Source of the DNA: Clostridia bacterium
Lineage (GTDB): Bacteria > Bacillota > Clostridia > Christensenellales > Borkfalkiaceae
Length of the DNA: 64,000 nucleotides
Assembly (NCBI GenBank): GCA_017466825.1
Contig: JAFTTJ010000016.1
Span: 62,001-126,000 of the forward strand
Direction of reading: 5' to 3'
Below the pieces are notes generated by a model. The model was not told the DNA's origin, ran no database searches, and saw only the letters and a program-made list of their open reading frames with translations. The first letter of the stretch is position 1. Every line of letters starts with the position of its first letter. A program made the position numbers and the translations under genes. Shown here piece after piece: positions 16,006 through 24,184 of the stretch.

Positions 16006-17414
16006 ATAATTTATTGAGTTTTATTTCCGTTTTACAAACGGTAGGAAGCGTGCTTGGAGCAATACTTATCTTGCTTTTAATGATAACCGTACACGAACTC
16101 GGGCATTATATAGTAGGTAAAATCTTCAAGTTTAAAATTAACGAGTTTGCAATAGGTATGGGCCCCGCTATTTTTAAGCGTAAACTAGATAGCGGAGAGT
16201 GGTTTTCAATAAGAGTTTTCCCCTTGGGCGGTTTTTGCGCTTTTGAAGGCGAAGACGACGACGCCGAAGACCCCAATTCCTTTACCAAGAAAAAACCTTG
16301 GCAAAGAATTTTAGTTCTCGTGGCGGGCGCTACTATGAACTATATTTTAGCCCTGTTAATTATAATTTTATCCTTTGGCTGTTACGGTCAAAACGTTTTA
16401 GGCACGGGCAAGATTATTGAAAATCCCGATTACGTCGGTTACAGTTTGCAAGACGGCGACGCAATCATTTCAATTAAAAACCCCGACGGCAGTAATCATA
16501 CCAATATCTATATGGCTACCGACCTTATAAACGCCCTTAACCATAAAAAGAAAAACGATATAGTTTACGTCGACGTCAAAAGGGACGGCAAGGTAATTGA
16601 AAACTTGCCTGTCAAATTAAGAGCGGACGTAGAGTGCAACAATATCACTATGGTAAACGACACGTATAAAGCGCTTGGCTTTGGCTCTACCATGATGTTA
16701 GACGTTGAAAAAAGCGAGTGGTTTCAAGCAGGCGATTATATCAAGAAAATGGTCGATAGACGACTTATAGACGGGGAAGAGTATAAAGACTTTGAAAATT
16801 TCCTATATACTTACGAAGACTTTATCGCTATCGCAAAGGATAAAGTTTCGGGCGACGTGCTCACCTTTTGGGTAGGTCGTCAAGGCTACGAAGCGTCCGT
16901 ACCCGTTGCCGTTGAATTGGACGACGATTGGACCGTCGTAAACAAAGCCGACGAGAGCCAAGTACTTAACTATTTTGGTATAAAGGCTTACGAGTACGGT
17001 TTTTACACGACGTCCAATTCCGAAAGGTTAGGCTTTTTCACAACGATAGGCCACGCCTTTGAGTATTCCTTTAAAATCGGCGGAACGGTACTTCGCTCGC
17101 TCGGTCAAATTATTACGGGCGCAATCGGTCTTAACGCCGTCGGCGGAACGGTAACCACTATCGTAACCGCAACCCAAGTTATAAGTTACGGCTTTAAATA
17201 CGCCCTTGAAATAGCCGCTTTAATCGGCGTAAATCTCGCCGTGTTTAACCTTTTGCCAATACCCGCGCTAGACGGCTCGCGCATAGTATTTTGTCTTATC
17301 GAGTGGATATTCAAAAAGCCCGTCAACCGCAAGGTTGAAGGAATTATCCACGCAGTAGGCTTCGTGCTAATACTTGCGTTTGCGGTGCTAGTCGACGTGT
17401 TGCAATTTATTTAA
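16002..17414 (+). CDS. rseP: RseP-type site-2 intramembrane metalloprotease
   Basis: A 470-residue membrane zinc protease that cuts transmembrane segments of anti-sigma factors and signal peptides. The HELGH active site is near residue 30 in the first hydrophobic helix. A cytosolic or periplasmic PDZ-containing middle spans roughly residues 110-330, and the second site-2 motif NLLPIPALDG is near residue 424 with the third metal ligand Asp. The start is TTG at 16002, within the dxr stop and with CGGAG seven bases upstream. The length is at the upper end of the family; the enlarged middle region is Asp/Glu-rich. It ends the rpsB-to-rseP cluster. Confidence 0.94.
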   Translation: MNNLLSFISVLQTVGSVLGAILILLLMITVHELGHYIVGKIFKFKINEFAIGMGPAIFKRKLDSGEWFSIRVFPLGGFCAFEGEDDDAEDPNSFTKKKPWQRILVLVAGATMNYILALLIIILSFGCYGQNVLGTGKIIENPDYVGYSLQDGDAIISIKNPDGSNHTNIYMATDLINALNHKKKNDIVYVDVKRDGKVIENLPVKLRADVECNNITMVNDTYKALGFGSTMMLDVEKSEWFQAGDYIKKMVDRRLIDGEEYKDFENFLYTYEDFIAIAKDKVSGDVLTFWVGRQGYEASVPVAVELDDDWTVVNKADESQVLNYFGIKAYEYGFYTTSNSERLGFFTTIGHAFEYSFKIGGTVLRSLGQIITGAIGLNAVGGTVTTIVTATQVISYGFKYALEIAALIGVNLAVFNLLPIPALDGSRIVFCLIEWIFKKPVNRKVEGIIHAVGFVLILAFAVLVDVLQFI

Positions 17415-17492
17415 AGGCGGTTTAAACTGCGCCGAGCACGGTTTTTAGGCGAAAATCATATTATATAGTACTTCTTAAAAAGGAGAGTACTT

Positions 17493-17672
17493 ATGAAAAA
17501 CTGTGATTTGTTTGCCGTGGGAATAGTTGTCGGCGTAATTGCTTTTTCGGCGCTTTGCCCAAATAGCCCACCGCCACCCCCGCCAAAGGTGGACTGTGGG
17601 TGCAAAAAACGAAAGCCAAAACCACCAAAACCTAAGTGTAACGATTGTTACTACCAAATTTATTATAGATGA
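17493..17672 (+). CDS. Small Cys/Pro-rich membrane peptide, 59 residues, function unknown
   Basis: An ATG at 17493 has AAAGGAGAGTACTT upstream, a good ribosome binding site. The 59-residue product has one hydrophobic segment (residues 6-22, GIVVGVIAFSALC), then six prolines in a row (26-31), a CGC pair (35-37), a Lys/Pro-rich stretch and CNDC (49-52), ending in Tyr-rich residues. A short inverted repeat AGTACT flanks the Shine-Dalgarno, which would sit in its loop. It lies 78 bp after rseP on the same strand. I recognise no family; the paired cysteines could bind a metal or form disulfides. A frameshifted tail in the +1 frame (to 17769) is hydrophobic, so a sequencing or real frameshift is not excluded. 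Confidence 0.55.
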   Translation: MKNCDLFAVGIVVGVIAFSALCPNSPPPPPPKVDCGCKKRKPKPPKPKCNDCYYQIYYR

Positions 17673-17844
17673 CTTTATATCCTTATTCGTAATATCCGTA
17701 GTTTTAGCCCTTACGCTTTTTGGGGACGTAACCACTTTTGATTGGTCTACTATTTATTACCACAGTTGAAAGTGTATTGAAGAGAAAACAAGCATAAACT
17801 TGCCTATAAGTCGATTATCGGCGAGTTTTTAACTAAAATAACAT
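17673..17844. other. Short non-coding stretch with a recurring 15-mer
   Basis: Contains GCCTATAAGTCGATTAT at 17804-17820, the same 15-mer core seen at 1963, 56120 and, reversed, 61230. No gene with a ribosome binding site is seen. Confidence 0.4.
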
Positions 17845-17880
17845 AAAACGGCTATGGCAAATTTTGCCATAGCCGTTTTG
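17845..17880. terminator. Bidirectional terminator between the rseP operon and araC-type gene
   Basis: AAAACGGCTATGGCAAA pairs with TTTGCCATAGCCGTTTT, a 15-17 bp stem with A and T flanks on both sides, between convergent genes. Confidence 0.9.
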
Positions 17881-17895
17881 TTTTGTGGTTTTTTG

Positions 17896-18729
17896 TTAAA
17901 GAAAGTCGTTTTGGAAGCGCTTGCGATATTCCTTTGGGGTAAGTTTAAATTCTTTTAAAAAATGCTTTGAAAAGGTGCTTGGGTTTTCAAAGCCGAGCAT
18001 ACCCGAAACGTCTAAAATTCTTAAATGTGAATCTTTAACGATTAAATCTTTAGATAAATACACACGCTTTTTAGTGAGATATTCTATAGCCGATACGCCT
18101 AAGTATTTTTTGAATTGGGTTGAAAAGTAGGGTAGTGAAAACCCGCATTCGCTTGCAATTTGGGTTACGTTTTTTTGCACGAAGTTTACGTCGTTAAATT
18201 TTGGCAGTAAATCGCTAAGCCAAACGGGCATATATTTTTTGTTATAAATTTTATTTTTTACCCACTCGGAAAGGGTTGCCGAAATCATTGCCGAATGAAG
18301 GGTTTCAAAAAACTCGTTTTTGTTTGAAATCATTTCTTTAAGCAGTAACGACTGGTTGAACAAAAAGGCGAAGGATTCGGTAGAGAGCGGAAAGCATATA
18401 GGCTCTTCTGTATTTACTATTTCGTCGTATAAGTTAGGGTGGAGCGAAGAGCATATTTTTTTAAAGTTGTCCACAGTCGAATATAGGTCTATATGTTCGT
18501 AAACGCGCGGATCGTACTCTGTTAAAGAGTGCACGTCACCCGGTTTTAGTATGACGCAAATTCCGTTTTGAAAGGCGTGCGAAACGCCGTTTATAGTATT
18601 TATGGACTTGCCCGAAACGCAAAAGGAAATTTCAAAGAACTCGTGCGAATGCAAGTGTCTTGGCGGTGTAAACGAAGACTGTATGTAGGGGCTACCTTTA
18701 ATGCTTTTTAAATCTAAAAAAACGGGCAT
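17896..18729 (-). CDS. AraC-family transcriptional regulator of the carbohydrate locus
   Basis: A 277-residue regulator with an N-terminal cupin-like sensor (HSHEFFEISFCVSG near residue 25, LKPGDVHSL near 67). The C-terminal AraC double helix-turn-helix has IASECGFSLPYFSTQFKKYLG and VSGMLGFENPSTFSKHFLKEF. The frame is open further upstream, but the ATG at 18729 has AAAGGAGAAAAAA upstream and starts MPVFLDLKS, so it is chosen. It is divergent from the ABC-transporter operon and probably controls it in response to a sugar. Confidence 0.9.
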   Translation of the reverse strand: MPVFLDLKSIKGSPYIQSSFTPPRHLHSHEFFEISFCVSGKSINTINGVSHAFQNGICVILKPGDVHSLTEYDPRVYEHIDLYSTVDNFKKICSSLHPNLYDEIVNTEEPICFPLSTESFAFLFNQSLLLKEMISNKNEFFETLHSAMISATLSEWVKNKIYNKKYMPVWLSDLLPKFNDVNFVQKNVTQIASECGFSLPYFSTQFKKYLGVSAIEYLTKKRVYLSKDLIVKDSHLRILDVSGMLGFENPSTFSKHFLKEFKLTPKEYRKRFQNDFL

Positions 18730-18994
18730 TTTTTTCTCCTTTCGCCACCGCTTTTGTCGGTGGCGAATAAACGCATAATTACGATAAAAATTTGCAACGC
18801 AAATTATCCTAAAAAAGGCAAAAAAGTAAAAATTTAATCCTTTTTGGCTAGTTTTTTTGATTATAACACGATTTTTTCGGCGTGTCAATATTAAAAAGAA
18901 AAAAAGCGAAACAAAAATTTCGATTATAAAAAGGTGGGATAATCGGGGTTTTGATTAAAAAACGATTAGTTTTGAGAAAAAATAGAGTGGAAAG

Positions 18995-19016
18995 GCATAA
19001 CCCCGTTGTGTTATGC
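18995..19016. promoter_or_regulatory. Candidate operator ahead of the ABC operon
   Basis: GCATAA (18995-19000) and TTATGC (19011-19016) form an inverted repeat 10 bp apart, about 60 bp upstream of the solute-binding protein gene and between two divergent genes. Role inferred from position only. Confidence 0.3.
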
Positions 19017-19077
19017 TATATATGTAAAGATTTATCGTGCCGATTTGGCGCTTTATAAAATTTAGGAGGAAAATTAT

Positions 19078-20781
19078 ATGAAAAAGATTCTTTCTCTTTT
19101 AATTGCTATCGTCCTTTCGATAGGCTGTTTAGCAATGGGAACGAGTTGTATGAAACAGACGGATACCATAGACGATCCCAAGACAATAAACGTGCGTTTA
19201 TATAAAGCGGGTTTCAATGATTTATTCATTTACGAATTAAAACAGAAATTTGAAGAAGTCTTTGCAAGCGAAGGTTATAAAGTAAACGTTTTAACCCCAT
19301 CGTCAAGTTCAGCAGGCACGCCTATGGTACAGGAAATGTCCCGTGGGTACGACAAGACTCAAATCGACCTTTATATTACGGGCGCAATCATGCCCAACCA
19401 CGTAAGTAAGACTGGTTTATACGGCGAAGTTTGCGAAGATTTAGAAGAGGCGGTATTCAATAAAACTGCAATCAACTACGACGGAACGGAAACCACCAAA
19501 AAGATTTCCCAGCTTATAAGCCCCGATATCGTACCTTTCCTTCGCGCAGACGACGGCACTATGTACGCTTATTGCTGGGCTCAAACTTCTGCGGGTATGG
19601 TAGTAAACACGTCTAAATTATTAGATTACGGTGTTACCGAACTTCCCAGAACGACCAACGAAATGTTTGCATTGTTCGATATGATTACAAACGGCGCAAA
19701 CGGACTTGGATCTAGCAAAGAAACGAAGACCTACCCCGTTACTTACAACTTAGCGGAAGGCGCAGGTGGCGCTACCACTTATCAAAATTGCGCTATTGAA
19801 ACTTGGCTCGCGCAATACGATATAGATTGGTATAACGACTTTTTAAGATTGCAAAACAAGCAAGCCGACGGCTCTTGGAAGAATATGACCGACGGTTGGA
19901 AAGTCTTCCAAGATAAGCGTATTGCCCAAGTTTTAGAAGCGGGTATTCAATTTATGGATAGCAAATACGCCGCTCCCAACTCTACCACGCACGACCTTGA
20001 CCAAGCGCAAGGTTTGGTTATGAACGAAAACAACGGCAAAGACAACAACGTAGTATTCATGCTCAACGGCGACTGGTTCTTAAACGAAGTTAAGGCAAAC
20101 TACCGTAAGCAACTCGACGATATCGGCTTTATGAACGTGCCCGTTATTTCGGCGCTCGGCGTAAAACTCTTCGGCGCAGGTACTAGTTACGGCTTATCCG
20201 ACGTCGAATGCGACGAATTATTATCTTATATCTGTAAACTCGTTGACGAAGGTAAGACCATTGACGAAATAATCTCTTTGGTAAAAGACGAAACGGGCGT
20301 TACGCTTGCTAAAGCGGAAGCGGAAAGAGTTGCAACCGCTAGGGGAATTTGTTTCTCAAGAGGTATCGAGCACCTTTGCTACGTTACTAAAGGCTCTACT
20401 AAGATGGAAATCATTTCACTCTTCCTTCGTATGATGGCAAGTGAAGACTATGCGAGAACTTTCTTGACGAAGGCAAACGGTTCTACGCCTTACGCTCCCC
20501 ACGTTGATTTCGGCGCAGGCGAAACTTCCTACGAATTTATTAAAAACGCAAAGGCGTTAGTTGCAAACCCCTATTTTAGAGCAATCAACGCCCGCGTTCA
20601 AGGTTTAAGACGCGAAGTTTTAGAAACGGACTACATCATGCCTTTAAAAGCAGGCGCAAGTAATCTTGCGTTGACTTTGAGAAACACCTCGGGTGATTAC
20701 GCAACTTCGGCTGAAAAATTAAGAGCCGACTGCGAAGCGCATGCAAAAGAAAAATGGGAAAAATATTTTAGCAACAATTAA
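19078..20781 (+). CDS. ABC-type sugar solute-binding lipoprotein
   Basis: A 567-residue extracellular solute-binding protein, first gene of the ABC importer. A signal peptide with lipobox MGTSC (Cys near residue 24) implies a lipid anchor on the outer face of the membrane. The body has family-1-like features, including ADDGTMYAYCWAQTSAGMVVN and a FMLNGDWFLNE segment. Longer than the usual ~430 residues. ATTTAGGAGGAAAATTAT precedes the ATG. Two permease genes follow. The ligand is unknown, but the locus suggests an oligosaccharide. Confidence 0.85.
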   Translation: MKKILSLLIAIVLSIGCLAMGTSCMKQTDTIDDPKTINVRLYKAGFNDLFIYELKQKFEEVFASEGYKVNVLTPSSSSAGTPMVQEMSRGYDKTQIDLYITGAIMPNHVSKTGLYGEVCEDLEEAVFNKTAINYDGTETTKKISQLISPDIVPFLRADDGTMYAYCWAQTSAGMVVNTSKLLDYGVTELPRTTNEMFALFDMITNGANGLGSSKETKTYPVTYNLAEGAGGATTYQNCAIETWLAQYDIDWYNDFLRLQNKQADGSWKNMTDGWKVFQDKRIAQVLEAGIQFMDSKYAAPNSTTHDLDQAQGLVMNENNGKDNNVVFMLNGDWFLNEVKANYRKQLDDIGFMNVPVISALGVKLFGAGTSYGLSDVECDELLSYICKLVDEGKTIDEIISLVKDETGVTLAKAEAERVATARGICFSRGIEHLCYVTKGSTKMEIISLFLRMMASEDYARTFLTKANGSTPYAPHVDFGAGETSYEFIKNAKALVANPYFRAINARVQGLRREVLETDYIMPLKAGASNLALTLRNTSGDYATSAEKLRADCEAHAKEKWEKYFSNN

Positions 20782-20857
20782 AAATTAACTCTCGCCGTTT
20801 GCAATTTTAAGGAGTTGCAAACGGCAGGTTTCACAAAAGTAGACAAAAAGGTGACTT

Positions 20858-21808
20858 ATGGCAACTACGACTAAAAAAGTGGGTAAATATAGCAGTTTTG
20901 AAAAGCGAAAATTCCCTTTCGTTTATGCGTTTATTGCTTTTCCGGTTATACAGTTTTTAATATTTTGGGTAGGGGTAAACTTTTCGAGTATATCCTTTGC
21001 CTTTTTAAATAAAAATAACGAGATATGTCTAGATCACTTCGTCAAGGTTTTCGAAGCGCTTGCAGGCGACACAACCAACACTCATGACGCTTTGCTCTTA
21101 GACACTATTTTCCGTTCTGTATTTTTATGGGGTTTAGACTTTTTCATACTTTTCCCCATAGGCGTAATAACGACGTATATCCTTTATCGCAGAATACTCG
21201 GACACTATATTTTAAGAATTTGTTACATAATCCCCAGCCTTATGGGCGCGGTTATGTGGACGCAACTTATACGCTATCTCGTAATGAACGGCGGCGCTTT
21301 GTATCAGTTAGTTAGTCTGTTTAATAAAGACCTGCCGACGGACGGGCTATTTTCGTCTGAAACGACGGCGTTTATAACTATCGTCGCAATAAAAATAGTT
21401 ATGAGTTTGGTCGGCAACAACGCAGTTTTGACGGGTGCTTTTTCAAGAGTTCCCGACGAAATTTACGAGTCTGCCGAACTTGACGGCGCAGGATTTTGGC
21501 GTACTTTCATACAAATTGCAGTACCGTGTATTTGGTCTACTATCGCAACGCTTCTTACTTTCTCGCTCTGTTCGTTCGTAACGGCGGACTACAACGTCTA
21601 CCTATTTACTCAAGGTCAGGGCATCAACGGAACGTCTACCATAGGTTTCCTTCTCTATAAGATAACTTATGAAATTTCAAAACAAGACGGCGTTCCTTAC
21701 TACGGTTTCCCCGCCGCTCTCGGTTTATTGTTAACTGTTATAACCGTGCCCGTCGTTTTGATTGGCAGAAAGGTTATCGAAAGCGTGTATACGGACGTCG
21801 AAGTGTAA
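20858..21808 (+). CDS. ABC sugar-importer permease, first subunit
   Basis: A 316-residue inner-membrane component of the CUT1 type with about six hydrophobic helices. The coupling EAA loop ESAELDGAGFWRTFIQIAVP lies near residue 208. It would pair with the gene at 21821 and with an ATPase not encoded here. AAAAAGGTGACTT precedes the ATG. The spacing to the next gene is 12 bp, so they are in one transcript. Confidence 0.9.
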   Translation: MATTTKKVGKYSSFEKRKFPFVYAFIAFPVIQFLIFWVGVNFSSISFAFLNKNNEICLDHFVKVFEALAGDTTNTHDALLLDTIFRSVFLWGLDFFILFPIGVITTYILYRRILGHYILRICYIIPSLMGAVMWTQLIRYLVMNGGALYQLVSLFNKDLPTDGLFSSETTAFITIVAIKIVMSLVGNNAVLTGAFSRVPDEIYESAELDGAGFWRTFIQIAVPCIWSTIATLLTFSLCSFVTADYNVYLFTQGQGINGTSTIGFLLYKITYEISKQDGVPYYGFPAALGLLLTVITVPVVLIGRKVIESVYTDVEV

Positions 21809-21820
21809 GGGGGAAAGATT

Positions 21821-22690
21821 ATGAAATCAATTTCAATTATCAAGACGAGTAAGTCCGAAAAGATAACGGCAATAGTATTTTTCATACTGTTTATAATAAT
21901 CGCTTTCTTATGTATTTATCCTATGTTTTGGGCGCTCAACAACTCGCTCAAATCATTCAACACGTATAGCAAAGATAGTTTCTCTTTAACTACCGAGTGG
22001 GCGTTTGTCAACTACTTAAGAGTATTTAGCGAATTTTCTTACGACGGCGTAAACTATTTCGGTATGCTCATCAATTCGCTTTGGATAGTAGTAGTTAAAG
22101 TTTTTGTAAACGTTGCGTCAAGCGCAATGCTCGCATACGCCATTGCAAGGTTTAACTTCCCGGGTAAGGAATTCCTTTACGTAGTAGCAATTTTCGTAAA
22201 CACTATTCCCATTATCGGTTCAGGTCCTGCGGCGTTTAAAATGCTAGATTTTTTCGGCATGGTTGAAAATCCGCTCACTATTTGGTTATCTTGGGCGTCG
22301 GGCTTTGACTTTGCGTTTATCGTCTTATACGGCTACTTTAAGGGTGTAAGCCCGTCTTATTCAGAAGCGGCGTATATCGACGGCGCTGGCGAACTTCGCA
22401 CCTTCTTTACGATAATTTTACCCCAAGTAATTCCGTGTTTAGTCGCTATTATGATAACTCAAGCGATTGGCGTTTGGAACGATTACGGCACGGTAATGAT
22501 TTATTTAAGACAGTCGCCCAACCTTGCGTACGGCTTGTATATGTTCAACGCCGATTCAAGATACGCTGAAGAATCTAAACCCGTATACTTTGCGGCGGCG
22601 GTAATTTCCGCAGTTCCCATCATTACGCTTTACGCATGCACGCAAAACTTAATATTAGAAAATATGACCGCAGGAGGTCTTAAAGGCTAA
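21821..22690 (+). CDS. ABC sugar-importer permease, second subunit
   Basis: A 289-residue MalG-like permease with six hydrophobic helices and the EAA loop SEAAYIDGAGELRTFFTIILP near residue 185. GGGGGAAAGATT precedes the ATG. It ends in AGGLKG, typical of this subunit. The next gene starts two bases after its stop. No ATP-binding subunit is encoded in the locus; a shared MsmX-type ATPase elsewhere is the usual solution in Firmicutes. Confidence 0.92.
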   Translation: MKSISIIKTSKSEKITAIVFFILFIIIAFLCIYPMFWALNNSLKSFNTYSKDSFSLTTEWAFVNYLRVFSEFSYDGVNYFGMLINSLWIVVVKVFVNVASSAMLAYAIARFNFPGKEFLYVVAIFVNTIPIIGSGPAAFKMLDFFGMVENPLTIWLSWASGFDFAFIVLYGYFKGVSPSYSEAAYIDGAGELRTFFTIILPQVIPCLVAIMITQAIGVWNDYGTVMIYLRQSPNLAYGLYMFNADSRYAEESKPVYFAAAVISAVPIITLYACTQNLILENMTAGGLKG

Positions 22691-22692
22691 TT

Positions 22693-24066
22693 ATGTACGA
22701 AAAATATTATTCAAAGCATCCTACGACTTTTAATTTATACGCCTACGCACCCCCGGGTTATGAGTTGGGTGATTACACCTTAGACAAATCTCATTTAATG
22801 GGGTTTAAGACGGTCGAAGGATTTACAGACTATAAAAACGTAGGCTTTAACATGGTAATGTCGGGATGCATTGCAACCTATTACGGCGAAGATTGGCAAA
22901 CTTCTATGTGTAAAAGGGTTATGGACGTCGTTTACGAAGCGGGCATTAGCAAGTATATCGTCGGCGACCAAGCCTTTTACGAACTCTCTTGCAAAAAAGA
23001 CGGTATTATCGGCGAAGGAAAAGCCTTTGATAGCGAAGAGAGTTTAGACAAGTTCGTTGCCGATCGTATAAAAGACTATTCAAAGCACCCTGCGTTTTAC
23101 GGAATATATTTAAAGGACGAACCCCACTACTATCTTTTTAAGTCGTTTGGCGAAATTTGTAGGTCTATAAAAAGGGTTTGCCCCACCGCTTTCGTCTACT
23201 GCAACCTACTTCCTTTAGACACGTTGCGTTGGATGGACGAGAGATACCCCAAGGGCGGGGATTTGTTTGAAAGAAGGACTAAGTATTTAGAACTTTTCTT
23301 AAATGAAACGGGTTGCGACTATATCATGTACGACGATTATCCCTTTTGCTACAACAAAGAAAATAAGGTTTTATATTTAAGATGTTTACAAAACGCTGCG
23401 GAAATTTGCCGTGATAGGAATATAAAATTCAGCTTCGTCGCTCAGTCCTTTTCAATGAAGATTAACAAGCAGGACTACTACTGGGTGCCTAGCGAGAGAG
23501 AAATGAGATATCAACTCAATCTCTTACTCGGTTTCGGCGTTAGGGAACTCGGCTTTTTCACCTACTTCCCCCACGGCGCAAATTCGACGGAAGATTTCCC
23601 CGACGACGGCGCAATGATGACGAGCGCGGGCGAAAAAATGCAACTTTATTACGATACGCAAAAGGTAATTAAGGAACTTTGGGATATTATTCCGCTAGTA
23701 ACTCAGTTTACCTACAACCGTTCGGCTTACGAAGTCGCCACCTTCGATTCTTTTTTAAAGCAATTAGACTACGCTAAAAACGAAAAGTTGGACGGGGTTG
23801 AAAGTTTTACTACCGATACCGAAGGCGTTTTAATAAACGAACTTTTCGACGGTAAAAACGGACGGTATTTATATAGGATAATCAACGTTGCGGAAATCAG
23901 TTGCGACGCAACTAAAGACCGCGTTCAGACCACCACTATAAAATTCGACGGCAAGTATAAAAAAGCCGACGTATTTAAGGATGGAAAATGGCGAACCGTC
24001 GATTTAAATGGCGACTTATGCTTAAAACTTGTTTCGGGCGAGTCGGCTTACGTTTTGCCCTACTGA
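22693..24066 (+). CDS. Cytosolic glycoside-hydrolase-like protein, unrecognised family, paralogue 1
   Basis: A 457-residue protein with no signal peptide. It has alternating strand and helix segments typical of a TIM barrel and, near residue 137, YGIYLKDEP, where Asp-Glu could hold the acid/base. Further motifs are CDYIMYDDYPF near residue 212, FVAQSF, and LLLGFGVRELGFFTYF. The same motifs occur in order in the lipoprotein at 31871 and in the C-terminal domain of the giant protein at 33689. I do not recognise a named glycoside hydrolase family. GCAGGAGG lies upstream, overlapping the previous gene. It may act on imported products. Confidence 0.7.
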   Translation: MYEKYYSKHPTTFNLYAYAPPGYELGDYTLDKSHLMGFKTVEGFTDYKNVGFNMVMSGCIATYYGEDWQTSMCKRVMDVVYEAGISKYIVGDQAFYELSCKKDGIIGEGKAFDSEESLDKFVADRIKDYSKHPAFYGIYLKDEPHYYLFKSFGEICRSIKRVCPTAFVYCNLLPLDTLRWMDERYPKGGDLFERRTKYLELFLNETGCDYIMYDDYPFCYNKENKVLYLRCLQNAAEICRDRNIKFSFVAQSFSMKINKQDYYWVPSEREMRYQLNLLLGFGVRELGFFTYFPHGANSTEDFPDDGAMMTSAGEKMQLYYDTQKVIKELWDIIPLVTQFTYNRSAYEVATFDSFLKQLDYAKNEKLDGVESFTTDTEGVLINELFDGKNGRYLYRIINVAEISCDATKDRVQTTTIKFDGKYKKADVFKDGKWRTVDLNGDLCLKLVSGESAYVLPY

Positions 24067-24092
24067 GCGTAAAAAATTTGGAAAAGGTACCT

Positions 24093-24119
24093 TTTCTTTC
24101 GTTAAAAAAACGAAAGAAA
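24093..24119 (+). promoter_or_regulatory. Hairpin in the intercistronic gap before the first giant lipoprotein
   Basis: TTTCTTTCG pairs with CGAAAGAAA. There is no T run after it, so it is more likely an mRNA stabiliser or processing site than a terminator. Confidence 0.35.
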
Positions 24120-24184
24120 TCTCTTAATAGGTAAGGCTACCGCAAGGAGTAAAGCCTAAGATAAATTAGATAAGGATGGAAATC

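Noticed and set aside
17539..17769. 76-residue ORF overlapping the 59-residue gene in another frame
   Set aside because: Its start has no ribosome binding site and its first half is an out-of-frame reading of the better supported peptide. Only its hydrophobic end looks protein-like, which is mentioned as a possible frameshift.
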